Assembly: GCF_021018805.1 (NCBI RefSeq)
Contig: NC_086248.1
Coordinates: 23,630,922-23,694,921 of the forward strand
DNA from: Prinia subflava
Taxonomy: Eukaryota > Chordata > Aves > Passeriformes > Cisticolidae
Length of the DNA stretch: 64,000 bases
Direction: 5' to 3'
Shown: positions 35,712-48,400 of the stretch, piece after piece
Position numbering within the stretch: the first letter of the stretch is position 1
How the letters are laid out: each line of letters opens with the position of its first letter
Translations under genes and position numbers: made by a program
The notes under the pieces: model-generated
Databases searched by the model: none
What the model was told of the DNA's origin: nothing
What the model saw: only the letters and a program-made list of their open reading frames with translations

Positions 35712-38583
35712 CTGAAATAGAAAGAAAAGGAGAAAGTTAGTTCTTCCACTCAGGAAAATAGTTTAACCATCTGAACACATTCTGTTAGGGTTAACAAAGA
35801 ACATACTAGTATGCAAAAATTCCAGCAAACATAACGGATTTTCTCAGCATATATTAAGTACATAAAGCTTATTCTAGTCTCAGAGAGTCATTGGTATATG
35901 AGCTACATTTCCCACTGAAGTACTTAATCGTAAATGCACAGAAGCTTAAAATAATGAGTTCAGATTAATATGAAATTCTTTCTAATTCTGTATTTTTACA
36001 CGCAAATAAAAGCTGGCATCTTGAAAGATCCATCAATGAGGAGGAGTATTGGACTTTGAGAAAGCCAGCAACATTGAATTTTTTTCAGATAAAGACTATG
36101 AAGCTATATTAACAAAGATTCTCAAATAACTAGTAAGGCTAGCTAGAGAGGAGGAGGGAATGAGGAAAAAAGTAAAAACTGGCTCTGCTATCACCTGCAG
36201 ATAGGTGACTGATTACAGCTCTGATTAACAGCCCATAAAACCAAGAGATCAACAGTCACCGAGTGACAGAGAGGGCTGCAGAGTCCAGGGAAAAAACACA
36301 GCATCTCATGGCATGAACATCTCCAGTTCCAGAAACTGCTTACTGGTAAGACATGTGCAGATAACATTCACCCGACATCAGCAGAGTGATTCAAATGTCA
36401 TCTGTCAGCTCCTCAGGTGGCCACTATTTATCCGTAGCACCTGGTCTGTACATGAAGGCACCCACGCTGTGGTACCTTGCTATGGTTAAAGTGGGAAAGA
36501 AGCAGCAACACTGTCCATGTGCACAACTGTGCACAAAGCTGTTCTCAAGAAAAGAGGAACTAATTTTCTTCTTGATTAAGAAAAAACAAAAGAATCCCAA
36601 CCTTTCCAATTTCCTCTTTTCTATCCAAAACTGTACTGTACTTTCACTAATAAAATTTTATCTACTTCTATTAGAATAGTTTTCACTTTGTGGTGTTTCT
36701 CCTTTCCTAAAATACTAATATTAACAATTTTTAGCTACGAGAAAATAACGTAAGCAACACAAGCTGTCATTATACCCACAGCAGCGATTACACAAGCTTT
36801 TATGTAGTTGCTAAAAAAAAAGTTAGTATCTTATAAAGAAATATCTCTCTTCCACCTGTGAAAATCCCATCTCTAGGGGATTTCTGATGTATGCAAGTTA
36901 AATTAATCATATATCTTCTGGTTTTAGACCGCTGGGACTGAATCCTCAATTTCATCCAGGTCCAATAGGAAACGCCAAGCAGGATCCAAATTACACTTTC
37001 TCTTCAGTCCCAAGTGGGACTGGAGCCAGTGCTGGAAGGCTTCAGGGGCTTTGACTTCCCATGGGACCAAGCAAGTTCAAGGGGCTTAGGTCATGCATTT
37101 CCATTCTGTGGTCTTCTAAATCAGCCCACATCCCTTCTACTGTAGGGCCCCAGGCAGGAGGCCAAAAGGTTCTCTGAGGACTTCTGCCTGCACCACACAC
37201 TGTTCCCTGCAGGGCTCTCAGGGACACACACAAGAGACTTTCCCTTCTGTGTCATACTGCTTGGGACTATAGAAAGCCACAGAAACATCACTGGAATCTA
37301 CTCACCAGGCACAAACAAAAGGGCTTCATCAAAAGAACCAGAAGTGTTAAAAGTATTTTGCAGCCCTAATTCATACTGGTTTTATTTTCTGACTTAAGAA
37401 GCCCAGCCCAGCCCAAGTAAGCAAACACTTCAAAAGAAAGTGCACTTTTGGGATTACGTCACCTCACCAGCTATGGTACTGTGAGCACTTGTGTGAATGG
37501 CCACAGCACTGGCACTCTGGTGTCCCAGGAATAAGGAAATATAACTTGTGTCACCAGAAGCATGAACATCAGGAAGGCTGTGAGAAATAAGTATATAATT
37601 ACAAGGAGAAAAAAATATACTCAGAGAAAGAACCCTTTTTTGTTATCCCATCTTTTTTTAAAATTTGTCAGCTATTAAGTATGGCCACGAAACCCACTAT
37701 CTGGCGGGTGATTCATTTTGTTGTTCGAGATCCCCATTTAATGAATTTGTTGCTATTTTGATCCAGAACTAATTGGTCTAGTTATGCAGCACTGCATCAG
37801 CCAATAATCTGCATCTGACTTCAGCCTCTCTTCTCACAAGGCAAAGGCTTCAGATGGCAGAGGCTGGTACAAAACCAAAGGTTTGTTATACTAAAATATA
37901 CAAAAAAGCTCAATCCAGAACTGACTTGCTACATACAATGCTACATTTACTAACACTAAAAATGCACATATGTCAATGACACAACTAAGAAACCAGAAAC
38001 ATACTCTGCCTAGCTATAGTAAAGACAAGAAATGTAAGTCCACACAAAGCCCTCCATAAAACTGGAAGAAAAACTCACTCCCCAAGAGGACTCTGCAGAG
38101 GTCTCAGCTTTTTTGGGCTGGTACCCCCAAGGCGGCTTTTTGTGCCAGTATTATCAGACAGCAGATTGTAAAAGACATAGCAAAGGAAAAACTACTCCTG
38201 GTGTCGATTTCCAAAATTTGCAGAAAAAGAAATTGTTTCAAAAGGAACTCATTTGTGTAACAGAAAAACAGAAGGAAACAATCTGCTTTTGTTCCAGAGG
38301 GGGTCATGTGAAAATGCATCAAGTCTCCTGCCAACAGCCACACAACATTAAACACTGCTTCAACAGCAGCAACTACAAGGGTTCTTTTTAAATTAGAATA
38401 GTTTCCCAATTCAGAGAAACATCGACTCCCAGAAAAATTAAACCAGTGGCCATTTGAAACACTGTGATCGGCATATTTCCTAATACTGATAGCAAGCAAA
38501 TTCTGCAGCTCACCGTATACACGAGCAGATCAGCAGTAATACTCCTTTACCTACAAGTCATCCCAGAGCATGGCTCACTATTC

Positions 38584-39655
38584 ACAGAATCATGGTTTGG
38601 TTCGGAAGAGACCTTTAAAGCTTATCTAGTCCAACTACCCCAGCATCTTCCACTCAAAATGCTCAGCACCTCATCCAACCTTGAAAGCTTTCGTGCATGG
38701 GGCATCTACCACCTCTATGACCAACCTGTTCCAGTGTTTCAATGCCCTCACTGAAAAAACTTCTTCCTTACATCTAGTCTAAATCTGCCTTCTTTTAGTT
38801 CAAGACCAATGCCCCTTGACCTAACACTACATTCTCTATTAAAAAGTTTGTACCTATTTTCCTTGTAGGCCCCTTTAGGTACTGGAATGCCACAGTAAGA
38901 TCTCCCTGGAGCCTTCTCTTTTCCAGGCTGAGCAGCCCTGACTCTCTCAGCCTGTCTCCATAGGTAAGAAGTGCTCCAGCCCTCTAATCTCCTCTAGATC
39001 CACTCTAATATGTCCATGTCTTTCCTGTGTCTTTCCTTTCCCCCCAGAGTGGGGTCTCACCAGAGTGGAGGGGCAGAATCCCTTCACTCATCCTACTGGC
39101 CAGACTGCTTTTGATGCAGCCCAGGACTCAATTGGCTTTCTGGGTTGCAAGTGCATATTGCCAGCTCTCCTCTACCAGCACCCCCAAGTCCTTCTTAGCA
39201 GGACTCCTCAATCCCTTCACCCCACAAACCTACTGATAATTGTAGACTTCCCCAGCTACAGGACCTTACACCTGGCCTTGTTGAACCTCATGTGGCTCCC
39301 AAGGCTCACTTTTTGAGCCTGTCCAGGTCTCTTTGGATGGCACCCCAGGCAAGTCAACCACACCACTCAGCTAGGTGTTGGTGGCAAACTTGCTGAGGGT
39401 GCACTCGATCCCACTGTCCATGTCCCTGATGGAGACATTAAACAGTACAGGCCCCACTACAGACCCCTGACGGACACCACTCTGTCCATCAGGACTCTGA
39501 GTCGCTGACCACTACCCCCTGGATGTGGTCACCCAACCAATTCCTTTTCCAGTGAACAATCCACCCATCAAATTCATATGTCTCCAATTTAGAGAGAAAG
39601 ATGTTGTGGGGGACTGTGTCAAAGGCCTTGTAGAAAATGACTGACAACATCCATA
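38584..39655 (-). mobile_element. CR1 LINE fragment with decayed reverse-transcriptase segment, minus strand
   Basis: About 1.07 kb, 3' end on the left (CACAGAATCATGGTTTGG). The body has CR1 wording such as CAGGCTGAGCAGCCCTGACTC, GCAAGTGCATATTGCCAGCTC and the AGGACCTTACACCTGGCC block. At the right end the minus strand still encodes recognisable pieces of the reverse transcriptase ([12 protein letters not shown] near 39605-39645). Frameshifts, stops and a changed catalytic region (FATNT where FADDT is expected) show it is dead. The 5' part of the element is missing, as is usual for CR1. Confidence 0.9.
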
Positions 39656-41737
39656 GCTTATTCAGTACTTACAGTCAGAAAAAAAAAAGACCCAACTAGG
39701 CCAGACAATGTTTTTTAAAACACGTACCTCTATACACATCAGTTATTTTTTCCTAACCTGCCTTTCTACAACGGAAGAAGAAATCATCCTCTCTACCACC
39801 AAATTTTACCAGTGCAGTAAGGCACCTGACCAGGGCAAACTGGATCAGAGTCTGAAAGCACTCAGGCTTACAATCTAGAAGACATTTCAATCCTTCAAGT
39901 CCAAATATCTAATCCAGAAAAACCCCCCCAAAAACCTTTAAACAAACAAAATTACTGAACTTTAATTCTGCAACACAAATGTAACAAAGGGTAAATTTGC
40001 ACCTTGTCCCAACAAGATCGAGCAACATCATTAAAGTACTACTTTTTCAATAATCCTCTGGATTTTGACAGGTTTTTTTGGACATCCACAGATCATCTTG
40101 CATCCTGGGTTCATTTCTGGCACTATGAGCTGAGACAAACACCATGCACCAGGAGCCACCCAAATATTTGGGCAGAAGATGTGAAGCTCTGCCCTACTGC
40201 TCAGTCTAGGTATGGATAGTCCCAGTGCTTCTTGGTGTGACAATCAGAAACACAGTTGAAAGCCTACAAAGAAACATGCTTTTCTTGTAGAATGCATTTT
40301 AAAAAATTATTTATAGCAAGTGTTTCATACAGGCTACCAGCATTGACAGCCTGCTCTTCTAATGCACACAACTGCCCTCTAAGGAAATGGCTACTCCATA
40401 CTGGAGGATTTCAACCAGCTTCTGCCCTTCAAAGGAAATTCTCTCCTATGCTTTCCACAGAAAATGCATTCTAGAGGATTTATGCTGAAGTAATTTAAAA
40501 ATTCTTCATCATATGTTGATGGAGTTTCTTGATTTTCTTCTTGGAATAACTTTCCAGGTGTAAAGATGATACAAAAAATATAAAGGTTTGCTTTCTGTCC
40601 CATGGCACGCTTTTTAAGCAAATCAAGCAGTAGCAAAAAACCCGTTTTAAGCTAAAAGCTCAAAGCACTGGGAGCCTGCTCCCTTTCAAAAGGATCCTCC
40701 AGCTCTCACCCTGCTGTTAAAGAACCCCCTGAAACAGATCCCAGTTTTCACAGCTAAGTTCCTGAACCTGAGTTCCAATAAAAATCCCAAAATAGGCATC
40801 TAAATAATTGTTCTGGCTTCTGAGAGAAATGTGCTGTCAGGCCTGGCTGCTCAGCCTTCTTGGAAAACAGCCACTTTCTCTGTTCTTAAATTAGGACTTC
40901 GAAGCCTAAATTTAGGCTCTTGCTTTTGGAAATCTTGATTTGTGTCTTCTCTTTTAAGCAATGTTTCCCAGTCCCTGCCACTGCAAAGGTGACTCCTTTT
41001 TTTCCTCCTCCAAAAGTACAAACTATCCCTCCTCCAAATAGCAGTGATCACACTGCTGTTTGCTTTTGTAGATGTACTGGAATGGAAAACACTCGGCTGC
41101 TTGAGGACTGGAAGACAGCACTGATAATCAAAGCTGTCAACCATTTTCTGTCCACTTGTCAAAGCTGCCCAGTTTCTCCTTTATATTCCCCAAGCCTTAA
41201 CTGCCCCTTGAATGCGTTCCCTTGGCCTTTCAACTTCCTGACAACTCCAGATCACCCTTTCCTTCCCTTTCTGAATACCCTCTTAGGTCCCAACCATGCT
41301 TAAGGTTAGCAACAAACTATAGTCCATACTGATCTGAAAGTGTGGGTATATTTATTTCATGGGAAACCAGGTAAAGCTGTGCATTTTGCACTTTAGTCTT
41401 GTTAAAACACAAGAAGCTATTTTAAAACTTTATTTTGCATCTCTGCCTTTAGCAATACGATTCAGATTTTTGGCCCCCTTGCAGCAGCAGCAAACCTCCA
41501 GCCTGCTGCTGACACATCAGGACCTACAGTGCTGAGCTTTCACACTCCCCAGCAGCACCAGCATAAGGAAGTTTAGAAATAAATCATTTGTATAAAATTC
41601 AGGGAAGTGTAACAAATGTGGGACAAAGGAGAGAAGCTAGTTTCAAACAGTTTAACTTCAGTGGGATTTCAAACCATTTGAAAATGCATGGGGTAACGGA
41701 AGACTTTGGGCAGGGGTATATATAGGGGGTAATATAA

Positions 41738-41803
41738 AGGAGAAGTAATGTTATGAAGTTATATATAAATATATATATGTAATTTCATAACATTACTTCT
41801 CCT
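41738..41803. repeat. Perfect 20-bp inverted repeat around an AT-rich centre
   Basis: Left arm 41738-41757 (AGGAGAAGTAATGTTATGAA) and right arm 41784-41803 are exact reverse complements, separated by 26 bp of alternating A/T. The pairing resumes for three bases (TTA/TAA) after one mismatch at the inner end. It could form a hairpin or cruciform. It lies in ELOVL5 intron 1 and belongs to no repeat family I recognise. Confidence 0.9.
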
Positions 41804-42909
41804 GTCATTCCATTCCCTCAAATCCTAAGTTACCTTATTACATAAACAGGAGATGTGGTAATACAGCATTTTATAGAACAGAAATAAATACAAGAAAGGA
41901 TACTGCAAAACAGAATAACTAACGGCAGAATGACTAACTCAGTACACAATACCTCATGAAATCAGAATCCAATGATCTTCAGATAGGTTAAGAGAAATAA
42001 TAGGTCCTTACAATTTTATTTACACTTTCAGCAGATCTAAAATAGCTCAAATTGGGATCCGACTGTCCTAGGATTAGAACACTCACACAAAATTCATCCC
42101 CTTGCACTCAACAGCTCTTGATATGGCATGGGATGACCTCAGACAGGGGGAAAACACCAAGGGTGATAGCCAAGCAGGAAGAGCAGGTTGGAAGCAAGCA
42201 CACAAACACCCCCAATGGAAGTACTAAGAATCAGAGGAAAATGGTTCATGACTGCATCTACATGCCAGAAAGATGCATCCAGCATCCACCTACAAACAAG
42301 GACATTTCATGCTGCAAAGCCCCCCACCAGGCAGCAGCAGATCTGGCATCACTCAGAACTATGGTCTTCACAAGAGCAGGCATTTTCCTGGACTAAAATG
42401 TTCAAGGGGGCATATCCTGTACCTGAACACTGTGCCCACATACCAGCACTGTGGTACCAGAAACCTCCTCACCACTGCCAGCTTACAGCCCGGTGCTGTG
42501 AGAGCAGTACCGTCAAGACTGAAGGAGCATTTACAGAAATAAAATGTGGAGGAAGAAAAGGCAAAGCACACAGGTTTATTTCAACTGCTGTAATCATAAC
42601 ATACAGCAATGACACTGCAGAGAACTTTTGCCTAGGGTTTAAGAACTGCTGCCTTTTTTTATAAATTGAAACAGAAGAGAGTACCTGTAGCAAACTAGGT
42701 TAGATGGAAACAGGGAGAATACGTACATGCCACAAGAGCAACAAGTTGACTTTTTGTAAGGAAAGCGAAGCCAAAGCACAGCGTTTGCTAGACAGCTTTG
42801 CTCCAAAGCCCCCCTGCCCAAGCACTATGGGCAGTGTTTATTACCAGCTATCCTTCAAATATGAACCTCCAGCTTTTTTACAAAAGCAGTGCTGATACTG
42901 CAATTGGGA

Positions 42910-43545
42910 AAACAAGGGAACTTGGGGGTCCTGGTCGATGACAAGTTGAATATGGATGAGCAGGGCCCTGGCAGCCAGAAGCACCAACCCTGTCCTCCAC
43001 AGTGGGGACTGTTCCGCTCTGCTCTGCACTGGGGCAGCCTCACCTCGAGTGCTGGAGGCAGTTTTGGGTGCCACACTATAAAAAAGATATTTTAGCTATT
43101 AGACAGCATCCAAAGGAGGACAACAAAGATAATGAAGGGCCTTGAGAGGAAGCTGTATGAGGAGTGGCTGAGGTCACTTGGTCTATTCAGCTGAGAGGAG
43201 ACCTCACTGCAGTTACAGCTTCTCTCGAGGGGAAGAGGAGGGGCAGGCACTGATCTCTCCCCTGTGGTGACCAGTGAGAACCTGAGGGAATGGCCTGAAA
43301 TTGTGCCAGGGAAGGTTTAGGTTGGATATTAGAAAAAGGTTCTTCCCCCAGAGGGTTGCTGGGCACTGGAACAGGCTCCCCAGGGAAGTGGTCACAGCAC
43401 CAGCCTGACAGAGTTCGAGAAGTGTTTGGAATGCTCTCAGGCACACGGTGTGACTTTTGGGGATGGTCCTGTGCAGGGTCCAGGAGTTGAACTTTGTGAT
43501 CCTTATGGGTCCGTCTCACCTCAGCTTATTCTGTGATAACACAGC
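42910..43545 (+). mobile_element. CR1 LINE 3' fragment, plus strand
   Basis: Begins near CTTGGGGGTCCTGGTCGATG and carries CR1 3' wording: GAAGGGCCTTGAGAGGAAGC, GGCTGAGGTCACTTGGTC, CTGGAACAGGCTCCCCAGGG and AGTGGTCACAGCACCAGCC. It ends near CAGCTTATTCTGTGAT, with the terminal octamers reduced to one degenerate unit. It closely resembles the copy at 59.6 kb and probably belongs to the same subfamily. Opposite in orientation to ELOVL5. Confidence 0.92.
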
Positions 43546-45266
43546 TAGCTGCAGCTGACAATGGAAAATTAGCCTCAGGAGGCCTAGGAAGCTAGAGAGA
43601 GTTGAGAAGGTGAAGGGTAAAAACCTAAGTCCAGAGCTCCATAAGGATTTTACCTTTCATTTCTGGACTAATTTCTTTTATTCAAAAGCCACCTGCAAGA
43701 AAGTCTGAAAAATTTTTCTCTCCTTTAATAATGGGATTCCTGTAATCTGTCTGTGTACTTCACTCAAATCAACTTTATACTTCCACAGGAGAAAAATAAA
43801 GTTACAGTCCCCAAAGCCTATTTTAATGAGCCTTCTTGGTCAAAACGTTGCATTTTCTAACAACATAACCAATGAGACTACAGCCAGTAGGACCAAGGAT
43901 TGAGAAGTGCAGCTTTGCATGACCACTACATTCAAGAGCACTGTGTACTCAAGACAGGCTCCATAAGTAAGCTTCAATTTAGCCTTTCTTTAAATGCCCA
44001 TGCCTTATAATTGCATAATAAAATTTAAAAAGCATGAAGTAGGAGAAAAAAGATTGACAATGGGACTGTCCCTCCACATGTCCCTCATTTCCTCCAACAC
44101 CCTGCAGCTGCAGCTGAACACCAAGAACTTTTGTCATCCACCTGCCCACTCCTCCTGCCAAAATCTGCACCGAGCTCTGAACCCAGGGGATATCTCAAGA
44201 ATAAACCTCGAAATATGGAGGTATATAAGTTGGGTTACTTCCTTTCCTTTTAGTAACCTGACAGATGAAAGTTTGCATCTAATCTATAAAAGTACTTAAA
44301 ATTCTCCTGCACATGTGAAACACTGTACAATGCAAAAAATGGCTGTGTGCAGTTATCCTGTAAACAAGGTTTAGCTATAAAAAGGTTATCTCAGGTTCAC
44401 ATGCTGACTAGATACATCAATAAAAAGTGGAGGAATTAGAAGACCATGAAACCTGAGCGTGACAGTCACAAAGGTAATGCTACACCATGCAAATCTGACT
44501 TGTACAGGATAGGAGTGCACATAAAACCTGAATTAAGATGCCCTGCTAAGATGTGAAACTACAACCCTTGTGTTCAGGTGGGTAACTGACACCTTTCGGA
44601 GGACCACTTGTGTTTTGGAAACCAGATCACACTGAAAAAGCACACAAGCAAGTCACCCTTAGGCAAGTGTATGTTAAGTATTTATTTGTGTGCTTACACT
44701 ATTTCCAATTCTTGTGGGGTTGTACCTGGAGTGCTGTGGGAGAAGTGAAATTCTCTGGTAAGCCCTAGCACACAAAATTACATGCAATACACTGAAGTAG
44801 TTACATTCCTCAATACAAGTTAATTTCTATACTTGTACCTCAAAGAAGAAAGGATGCATACTGGCATTATAAATGCATCCCAGTGCTTGCCTTGCTGCCG
44901 TTTCTTTATACAGTCAGCCATGCTTTGAGAAGTCAATCTTAAAACTTTTCTGTGCTCTGGCTGTATGCCTGTGAGACCCTGTGTGGCTGCAGCTGTACCA
45001 GTACTTGGTGCCCTCATTTTAAGATGCTGAACGTCATGCCAGCCTGTACCATCATACATAAGTAAACAGTACTAACAGAGATCAGGCCAGTATGAATGAC
45101 AGCTGGCTTTAAATAGAAAGGACAAAAAAAAAAATCCTCCTTTCCCCACCATTCTGAGAATTAAACGAAGAAAAAAGATTACTCTCAGTACAAATGTTAT
45201 GCCATGGCACTGTGCTGCTGAGGACAGATCCCTAGCCACTATGTGCCCTGTTAAACTCCTTGCCTT

Positions 45267-45496
45267 CAAAACAGCACAAAAAAACCCAAACCCAATACCA
45301 AAACAAACACAAAAAACCAAACCAAACCAAAAACAACAACAACAACAACAGCAACAAAAACACAAAAAACACACAAACAAAAAACCAAAAAAAACCCCAA
45401 AACAAAAAAACCCACAAAAACAAACAAACAAACAAAAAAACACCACCAAAAAAAAACCCCAAAACCACCAAACCAACCAACCAACCAACCAAACAA
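45267..45496. repeat. A/C-only low-complexity tract (CAA, CAAA and CCAA repeats)
   Basis: About 230 bp made almost only of A and C on the plus strand, including a short CAA run (about 45328-45350) and a CCAA run (about 45468-45490). The ELOVL5 sense strand is therefore G/T-only here. Open frames on both strands encode only Q/N/K/T- or F/V/C/L-rich low-complexity chains and are not genes. Confidence 0.92.
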
Positions 45497-48400
45497 GTTC
45501 ATTATTTAGAAAATCAACTACCTTTAAGGCTAACTGCCTTTCTCAAGGATCAAGGTGCTAATGCTATAGAAAGCAAGTTTTTGACCTTGTTCCTGCCCAA
45601 GATGCACAAGGAGTACTAAAAGTGAAGACTACATGTCCCACCACAGGGACAGAAATCAAAGAGCCAGGAGATTTCTTACAGATGCATTTGTCAGATCATT
45701 CCCCACACCTTTCCCTTCTTGTGCAACACTTTGCACATTGGTAAATTGTTATTATCACGCAGCCAGCTGATGGCATTTCTGTTAGAGAAGCTCAGGGCTG
45801 AACAGGTTGGTGAGTCCTGAGGAGCTGAACATCCTTGCCTGCATGTCAAACCAACTTCTGCTGACAATGAGCAAGTTTTGGGGTACCAAATCATTGCTGT
45901 AACAAAGGCCTGTGAAAAGAGGACTGACTCCTGCAGTAGTTAGAAAAGAGAGCATTGCTACCTGCACATTTCCTTTGTTTGATTTGGGCAGCACTTTCTG
46001 AAAAGTTACTTCATCAAAAACCCTTCTCCAGGAGGCAAGTGCTGCGGTTTCTTATATTTTATTATTTGTTTTAAGGGTAGAAAGACCAGCCAATCAATTA
46101 AAAGGAAATTCTGTAATTTTACAGCTGTGTGTGATCTTATCACCTATTCTTTCTATGAACTTTAAATAGACTACTGGAGGAAAAAGCTCCACATATCTGG
46201 CAACTTCCAAGAAGTTTTCTGCAAGCTCATAATATAAAGGCTTCAGCTACCTGCAGAAGTCATGCAGGGAATTCCAGGAAAGTAAGTGCATTTCCTCCAA
46301 AGTTTAGCCACTCTTTTCTTTCAATAAGAGGTATCAAATTCTTGGTGCAGTGAAAACCCTGCTGCCATTAAAATCTGTTCCAAGGAAGAACACAGCTAAA
46401 TGGAACCCTCAGCTCCAGCATGCAGAAGGTTTTGCTACATTTGCTTCCTACTTTCACAACACTGGAGGAACATCAGCATCGTAACTTGATGTAATATATC
46501 TGCTTTAAATACAGGGACAAAGCAATATCCACTGATACAGCAGGCAACAGGTTTCCTTCCCAATCCTGCAGCTATCCCATTCTCTGCAGGGCCTCAGTCC
46601 CCTGGAAAAGGGGGCACCAGACATGCCTCCTCTGCCTCGCTGTGTATGCAATGCCTCAAACATCTTCAGCAGCTTCCTCGTTCCTAAAGATAAGCATCTG
46701 CATCCATCCAGTTGTGATGCCAGCTCATGCCCATCAGCAACCCTCTGGCTCAGTCTCATATCACCTGATCCTTGCTTTAGCTTCTCCATTCAGCCTGGTC
46801 CACTCTATTACCACAACCACATAACCTGCTATATAGCCATACCCAGGGACTGTGCAGTAACAAGGAACTGAAGAACAGCTTTGACACTGCTGCAAGGCTG
46901 CTTTCATTCCTTCCCCACTCTCCACCCTGCCTGGGTGGAAGGAACCTGGAAAAACTTAGGTAGCCCCAAAGAAACCAACCAAGCAAGAAGATCAGCTTTC
47001 AGCTGGGTCCATCCCACTGCTGATTTACTGCAGGAGAAGCAACAGCATGACACAGACATGTGGGTGATGAAGAAGTCCTGCATGGCTGAAGATGAGCAAA
47101 GCCATCACATTACACCCAGCAAGGAATCATAGCAAAAAGAAAGGCAAATGAAACAGACAAAATGGAAGATGTAAAATATCTAATGCGGAACTCTAAAATG
47201 CTATTAAGAGGAGGGCAAAATAAAATGCATTGCACAATCATCATTTTACATATAAGAATGATTCTAGTGAAAAGTACAAATTTGCAGGAAAAAGAAAGCA
47301 CAAAATAACAAAAGGTCATACAGGGTATGTCATGCAGAGCTAACTTAGAAGATTTCTTAAATAAAATTGTCTCAGCATGAACTGACAGATTATTGCACTG
47401 TAAAAAGCAAACAACTAGGAAAAAACCCAACCTTGATATGTTCAAACTATGAAAGAGGCAGGCTTTAGGATGTGTTAGCCTGTTTCTATCTTGAAAACTG
47501 CAGGACTAAGGATGGTCTCAAGGCAGGTCAGGTAAGGGAAGGGGGAAAAAGTTAACCATCAAGAGACCAAATGCATGAAGAACCAACAAAATGTTTCTTT
47601 CAAGAAAAGGCAACTCTAATGTTTTATTCAATCTAAATACAGCTAAAGTATTCCAACAGAACCAGTGCTAATTAAAATAAATACACAGAATAAGATTAAA
47701 ATAAAAAGCTAAGCAGACAGTGAATATGAGCAAAACCTCTTGCTATACCCTGGCCAGCCTACAAATGAGGGCCTTGAGGGGAATAATCTCCTTTAATTCT
47801 CAGCCTTATATGTTATACTGTAGGAAACACGTTATGCTGTAAGAAACAACATTACTAGAGATTTGAGACACATCTTGAACACAGTAGTCCAAGACTAAAT
47901 TTCAGTGGGAAGTTTAACTTTCTGGTAATACCAAATATTTTTTGCTTGATGCCCAAAGCTTATAATAAATTTGTTAGATGAGAAAATCACATTACTATGC
48001 AATTAGTGATTTACACATAGGAAACAATGCTGACTGCAGCAAAGTGAAAACCTAACTTACTGAGTGTATTTTATAAGTGCTCATATTCTACCAGAAGTGA
48101 AATGACAGAATCAAGTGGTGTTTCATCAGCAACACTTGTAAAGCAACTCTTTAAACTCTGGGCAAATGACATGCTCTTCAGCCTCCATATTAAGACTCTG
48201 CACATTAATTATAAAAATGTCAATATATTAAAAGTTCTGCAAGTAAACCCTGTACATTCTGAGTGTACCTCTTTCATACATGTTTTGTACAGATTGTGGG
48301 GATACAGAAAAATGCTTCAGGCAATTAAATTGCTTATTCATGTCACCAACTCTCTGAAAGTCTTCCACTCTGGAATCTCACCACCACATCTCTATTTTTA

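Noticed and set aside
38464..39316. Frames of 69-96 codons between 38.5 and 39.3 kb
   Set aside because: They lie on the non-coding strand of a CR1 retroposon.
42841..43519. Frames of 68-110 codons on both strands
   Set aside because: They are translations of the 3' region of a plus-strand CR1, which is untranslated or decayed.
45199..45619. Several overlapping open frames of 78-138 codons on both strands over the A/C-rich tract
   Set aside because: They arise because A/C-only DNA contains almost no stop codons. The products are low-complexity Q/N/K/T or F/V/C/L chains with no domain.
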